Shown in pieces: positions 60,408 through 64,000 of a stretch of DNA of 64,000 bases. The DNA lies in contig NZ_CP094970.1 in assembly GCF_025790165.1 (NCBI RefSeq), forward strand, positions 1,736,001-1,800,000, written 5' to 3'. Made by a program: the position numbers and the translations under genes. A model generated the notes under the pieces. The model did not search any database, was not told the DNA's origin, and saw only the letters and a program-made list of their open reading frames with translations. This DNA comes from Solicola gregarius. Lineage in GTDB: Bacteria; Actinomycetota; Actinomycetes; Propionibacteriales; Nocardioidaceae. The first letter of the stretch is position 1. Each line of letters starts with the position of its first letter.

Positions 60408-62404
60408 GTTCGCTCCCCTTCGGGTACATGCTCATCGATCACCGCGAGCACCGCGCCCGCTTCGACCTGTTGCTCGGCCGCGACCTCGATCGCGGCCACG
60501 ACGCCGTCGGTCGGCGCACTGACGGTGTGTTGCATCTTCATCGCCTCGAGTACGACGACGGTCTGGCCCTTCTGCACCTCGTCTCCCGTCGCGACCGCAA
60601 CCACTGCTACCGACGCCGGCGTGGCCGCGAGCAGCGAGCCCTCGGCGACGGTCTCTGCCGGGTCGGTGAAGCGAGGAACGGTACGCAGATCGAGTGGGCC
60701 CGTCGGGCCGTCGACGTACACCGCGTCGCCGTCGACCGTCACGTCGTACGACTCGCGGACTCCGTTGTGGCGCAGGCGTACGCCGTGCTCGTCGACATGG
60801 ACGACCTCGACGCCGTCGACCACGAACCGCCCACGCTCACTGGCGTACGCGATCTCGATCGACTCGTCGCCGATGACGTACGTGCGAGTGCGCGACTGCG
60901 AAGGCACGTTGCGGTACGCGGCCGGGATGCGGCTCTGTACCCGCGCCGCACCGTGCGCGGAGTGGGCCTGAACGAGTGCCGCCGCGACGGCGTACCGATG
61001 CAGCTCGCCGGATGATCGACGCGGCTCGGTCCATTGCTCGAGGCGGTCGTCGAGGAGCCGGGTGTGTACGCGCCCGGTGACGAAGTCGTCGTCGGACAGG
61101 ATGGCGCCGAGCAGCTCGAGGTTGGTCCGGACACCGTGCACTCGCGCGTGCCTCAGCGCGCCGCGCAGCATCCGGATCGTCTGGCCACGATCGGGAGCCC
61201 AGGCGACGACCTTGGCCAGCATCGGGTCGTAATGGATGCCGATCTCACTGCCCGGCTCCACGGCCGAGTCGACCCGCACCCCGTACGATCGCGGCACCTC
61301 GAAGCGAGTGTCGGCGGCGAACTCGAAGGCGCGTACCGTGCCCGTCTGCGCCCGCCAGTCGTCGGCAGGATCCTCGGCGTACACCCGCACCTCGATCGCG
61401 TGCCCATCCCCCAGATTTGGGCCCGAACGTCCCGTTTCCCCGCTGGAAACGGGCCCCTTCGGCCCAAATCTGGAGGACAGTGCCCGATCTTCGGCGACCG
61501 CGATCTGGAGTTCGACGAGATCGACGCCCCAGACGCATTCCGTGACCGGATGCTCTACCTGCAGGCGGGTGTTCATTTCGAGAAAGCTGACGACCTCGTC
61601 CTTTACCAAGAACTCCACCGTGCCCGCGCCCACGTAGTCGACCGCTGCGACGGCGGCTCGTGCGGCGTCGCGCAGCCGGGTACGTACGTCGTCGGAGATG
61701 CCCGGCGCCGGTGTCTCCTCGACGACCTTCTGGTGGCGGCGTTGAATCGAGCAGTCGCGCTCGCCGAGCACCCAGCAGGTGCCGTGTCGGTCTGCGAGCA
61801 CCTGCACCTCGATGTGCCGCGCGGTCGGGAGGTACGGCTCGACGAAGACCGTGCCGTCGCCGAATGCCGCCTCCGCCTCCGCCTCCGCAGCGGCAATCGC
61901 CGAGTCGAGTTCCGCAGGCCCATCAACGACGCGCATGCCGCGTCCACCGCCGCCGGCGGATGCCTTTACCAGCATGGGATATCGGCCCGACTCCGCCGTG
62001 AGCACGGGAACTCCCGCGGCCGACATGATCTCCTTCGCCCGGACCTTCGAGCCCATCTGCTCGATCGTCTTCGGGTCCGGGCCGATCCAGGTCAATCCGG
62101 CATCGAGCACGGCCTGCGCGAACTCGGCGTTCTCCGACAGAAATCCGTAGCCGGGGTGGATCGCGTCAGCACCACTCGACTTCGCGGCGTCGACGATCCG
62201 ATCGCCGCGCAGGTACGTATCGGCGGCAGCCTCACCCGGGAGCCGTACGGCGATGTCGGCTTCGACAACGAACGGCGCATCCGTGTCGGCGTCGGAAAAC
62301 ACGGCGACGGTCTCGATACCGAGTGTGCGGCAGGTGTGCATCACCCGCCGGGCGATCTCGCCGCGGTTCGCAACCAGCACCCGCTCACATCCGGAAGACA
62401 CCAT
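60404..62404 (-). CDS. accA: Acyl-CoA carboxylase alpha subunit with inserted palindromic element
   Basis: A 666-residue biotin carboxylase fused to a biotin carrier domain. The ATP-grasp SAGGGGRGMRVV (about residue 149), the carboxylase motifs FLEMNTRLQVEHP and the biotinyl lysine VLEAMKMQH near the C-terminus are in place. Residues 311-331 (Gly/Pro/Ser-rich, starting SRFGPKGPVSSGE) have no counterpart in the family between AEDRALS and GDGHAIEVRVYAED; they are encoded exactly by the 63-base palindrome at 61411-61473. The reading frame is kept and the ORF is intact. With accD it carboxylates a short or branched acyl-CoA. The start overlaps accD by 20 bases. Confidence 0.9.
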   Translation of the reverse strand: MVSSGCERVLVANRGEIARRVMHTCRTLGIETVAVFSDADTDAPFVVEADIAVRLPGEAAADTYLRGDRIVDAAKSSGADAIHPGYGFLSENAEFAQAVLDAGLTWIGPDPKTIEQMGSKVRAKEIMSAAGVPVLTAESGRYPMLVKASAGGGGRGMRVVDGPAELDSAIAAAEAEAEAAFGDGTVFVEPYLPTARHIEVQVLADRHGTCWVLGERDCSIQRRHQKVVEETPAPGISDDVRTRLRDAARAAVAAVDYVGAGTVEFLVKDEVVSFLEMNTRLQVEHPVTECVWGVDLVELQIAVAEDRALSSRFGPKGPVSSGETGRSGPNLGDGHAIEVRVYAEDPADDWRAQTGTVRAFEFAADTRFEVPRSYGVRVDSAVEPGSEIGIHYDPMLAKVVAWAPDRGQTIRMLRGALRHARVHGVRTNLELLGAILSDDDFVTGRVHTRLLDDRLEQWTEPRRSSGELHRYAVAAALVQAHSAHGAARVQSRIPAAYRNVPSQSRTRTYVIGDESIEIAYASERGRFVVDGVEVVHVDEHGVRLRHNGVRESYDVTVDGDAVYVDGPTGPLDLRTVPRFTDPAETVAEGSLLAATPASVAVVAVATGDEVQKGQTVVVLEAMKMQHTVSAPTDGVVAAIEVAAEQQVEAGAVLAVIDEHVPEGERT
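61411..61473. repeat. 63-base palindromic element inside accA
   Basis: CCAGATTTGGGCC (61411-61423) pairs perfectly with 61461-61473; an inner perfect stem CCCGTTTCC (61431-61439) pairs with 61445-61453. The whole is 63 bases, 21 codons, in frame with accA. It resembles the window's intergenic palindromes in size and form and adds residues 311-331 of the protein. Confidence 0.82.
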
Positions 62405-63977
62405 AGTGCTCGGCCCCCTTCACCTCTGCGTTGTGGATCGCGGACAGGCAGATGCCGAGCACCGTGCGGGTGTCGCGCGGGTCGATCACGCCGTCGTCGT
62501 AGAGCATCCCCGACGTGAAGTACGCGAGCGACTGCTCCTCGATCTGCTGCTCGATGTACGCGCGCATCTGCCGATCGGCGTCCTCGTCATACGGCTGCCC
62601 CTTCGCCTCGGCCGCCTGCCGCGCGACGATGCTGATGACACCCGCCAACTGCGCCGGCCCCATCACGGCGGACTTCGCGTTCGGCCAGCTGAACATGAAG
62701 CGCGGCTCGTACGCTCGACCGGACATGCCGTAGTTGCCCGCGCCGTACGACGCGCCCATGACCACCGACAGGTGCGGCACCGTGCTGTTGGAGACCGCGT
62801 TGATCATCAGCGCGCCATGCTTGATGATCCCGCCCTGCTCGTACTCGGCGCCGACCATGTAGCCGGTCGTGTTGTGCAGGAACAGCAACGGGGTGTCGAC
62901 CTGGTTGGCGAGCTGGATGAACTGGGTCGCCTTCTGCGACTCCTCGCTGAACAAAACCCCCTGCGCATTGGCGAGGATTCCGATCGGATACCCGTGCAGC
63001 TGCGCGAACCCCGTGACCAGGCTGCCGCCGTACAGCGGCTTGAACTCGTCGAACTCCGATCCGTCGACGATGCGTGCGATCACCTCACGCGGGTCGAACG
63101 GCACCTTCAGGTCGGTCGGCACGATGCCGAGCAGGTCCTCCGCATCGTGTGCCGGCTCGTCGTACACGGCCGCAGGCGCGGCACCCTGCTTGCGCCAGTT
63201 CAGCCTGCGTACGACCTGTCGGCCGAGTCGGATCGCGTCGTGCTCGTCGGCGGCGAGGTAGTCGGCCAGGCCCGACTGTCTGGCATGCATCTGCGCACCA
63301 CCGAGCGACTCGTCGTCGGACTCTTCGCCGGTGGCCATCTTCACCAGCGGCGGGCCGCCGAGGAACACCTTCGCACCTCCGTCGACCATCACGACGTAGT
63401 CGCTCATGCCCGGCACATACGCGCCGCCGGCGGTCGAGTTGCCGAACACCAGAGCGATGGTCGGTACGCGCGCCGCACTCGCCCGGGTGATGTTGCGGAA
63501 CGACGCGCCGCCCGGGATGAAGATGTCCTTCTGGGTCGGCAGATCGGCGCCGCCGGACTCGACCAGGTTGATGGTCGGCAGCCGGTTGTCGGCCGCGATC
63601 TGCGCAGCGCGCTGCCCCTTCTTCAGCGTCGACGGGTTGCTTGATCCGCCTTTGACCGTTGGGTCATTTGCGATGATCATGCACTCGACGCCCTCGACGA
63701 CGCCGATACCGGTGACGACGCTGGCGCCCACCACGAAGTCGGTGCCCCACGCCGCGAGGCTGGAGAGTTCGAGGAACGCGGAGTCCTCGTCGATGAGCAG
63801 CTCGATGCGTTCGCGCGCGAGCAGCTTGCCGCGCTTGTGGTGGCGCTCGACGTACTTCTCGCCACCGCCCGCCATTGCCTTGGCGTGCTGCTCGGCGAGG
63901 TCGGCAACGCGCTCGGCCATGGCGTCGCGGTTGGTTTCGTACGTCTCGGACGTCGGATCGACACTCGTCTTGATCAT
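62385..63977 (-). CDS. accD: Acyl-CoA carboxylase beta (carboxyltransferase) subunit
   Basis: A 530-residue carboxyltransferase with two crotonase-like halves. Acyl-CoA and biotin-site features include LVESGGADLPTQKD, FGNSTAGGAYVPGMSD in the first half and the glycine-rich ASYGAGNYGMSGRAYEPR in the second. It transfers carboxyl from biotin to 3-methylcrotonyl-CoA or a related acyl-CoA. It is the first gene of the accD-accA-acyl-CoA dehydrogenase operon and overlaps accA by 20 bases. The 23 bases upstream to the end of the window show no promoter I can place. Confidence 0.92.
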   Translation of the reverse strand: MIKTSVDPTSETYETNRDAMAERVADLAEQHAKAMAGGGEKYVERHHKRGKLLARERIELLIDEDSAFLELSSLAAWGTDFVVGASVVTGIGVVEGVECMIIANDPTVKGGSSNPSTLKKGQRAAQIAADNRLPTINLVESGGADLPTQKDIFIPGGASFRNITRASAARVPTIALVFGNSTAGGAYVPGMSDYVVMVDGGAKVFLGGPPLVKMATGEESDDESLGGAQMHARQSGLADYLAADEHDAIRLGRQVVRRLNWRKQGAAPAAVYDEPAHDAEDLLGIVPTDLKVPFDPREVIARIVDGSEFDEFKPLYGGSLVTGFAQLHGYPIGILANAQGVLFSEESQKATQFIQLANQVDTPLLFLHNTTGYMVGAEYEQGGIIKHGALMINAVSNSTVPHLSVVMGASYGAGNYGMSGRAYEPRFMFSWPNAKSAVMGPAQLAGVISIVARQAAEAKGQPYDEDADRQMRAYIEQQIEEQSLAYFTSGMLYDDGVIDPRDTRTVLGICLSAIHNAEVKGAEHYGVFRM

Positions 63978-64000
63978 GCTGGCCCCTTGGTCGCGCTCGT

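Overview
The window is a high-GC, gene-dense stretch of an actinobacterial chromosome. Nothing in it fixes a genus. The family content fits Propionibacteriales (Nocardioidaceae-like) or a related order: CsoR, a HelR-type RNA polymerase ATPase, an MprAB-PepD-like stress module, a DUF222 (13E12-type) remnant, branched-chain/pyruvate-type dehydrogenase genes, an accD-accA-acyl-CoA dehydrogenase operon, many GTG starts and many ATGA stop/start overlaps. I see no phage, transposon, CRISPR array, tRNA or rRNA gene.

Layout. 1-3.2 kb: the 3' part of a penicillin-acylase-type hydrolase, a repeat-rich gap and a DUF222 gene that has lost its HNH end. 3.2-8.4 kb: glpD and its TetR regulator, divergent from an alkyl-DHAP-synthase-like flavoprotein, followed by a lipoprotein M1 peptidase. 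8.5-10.5 kb: a GntR regulator and MFS transporter pair. 10.6-18.1 kb: a copper-resistance operon (csoR, copZ, a His-rich secreted protein, a CPC ATPase and a CPH ATPase), divergent from a DHA2 transporter, with two CsoR boxes between them. 18.3-22.7 kb: a DsbA-like lipoprotein and the three bkd/pdh-type dehydrogenase subunits behind a CRP-like site. 22.8-29.4 kb: a DUF418 protein, a secreted subtilase, two HTH regulators, an MFS exporter and a small secreted peptide.

29.5-33.1 kb: a two-gene heterodimeric ABC exporter. 33.3-40.1 kb: a tiny ORF, an S4 protein, an S9 peptidase, an aminotransferase, an SMP-30 protein, a VOC protein, and a dimethylargininase-like hydrolase divergent from a GntR regulator. 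40.1-45.6 kb: a membrane protein, a low-molecular-weight phosphatase and a fructosamine-kinase homologue (a likely protein-deglycation pair), then an MprA/MprB-like two-component system and a PepD/HtrA-like protease. 45.7-49.3 kb: a PhzE-type chorismate enzyme and a DHA2 exporter. 49.6-54.8 kb: a membrane metallophosphoesterase coupled to helR, an Asp/Glu racemase-like protein, and a TetR regulator. 54.9-59.1 kb: an enoyl-CoA hydratase, a PAP2 protein, a GT39 glycosyltransferase and a luciferase-domain protein. 59.2-64.0 kb: acyl-CoA dehydrogenase and acyl-CoA carboxylase alpha and beta subunits.

The most unusual signal is a set of long, often perfect palindromes placed at convergent gene ends. 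Two copies share 39 of 40 bases in one half, and two contain the stop codon of the neighbouring gene. A related-looking palindrome of exactly 63 bases sits in frame inside the carboxylase alpha gene, where it adds 21 residues that the family normally lacks. Other points of interest are a probable frameshift that makes the fructosamine kinase appear fused to its response regulator, a CsoR box placed inside the spacer of the csoR promoter, and CTCAG half-sites spaced 22 and 11 bases apart ahead of the PepD-like gene.
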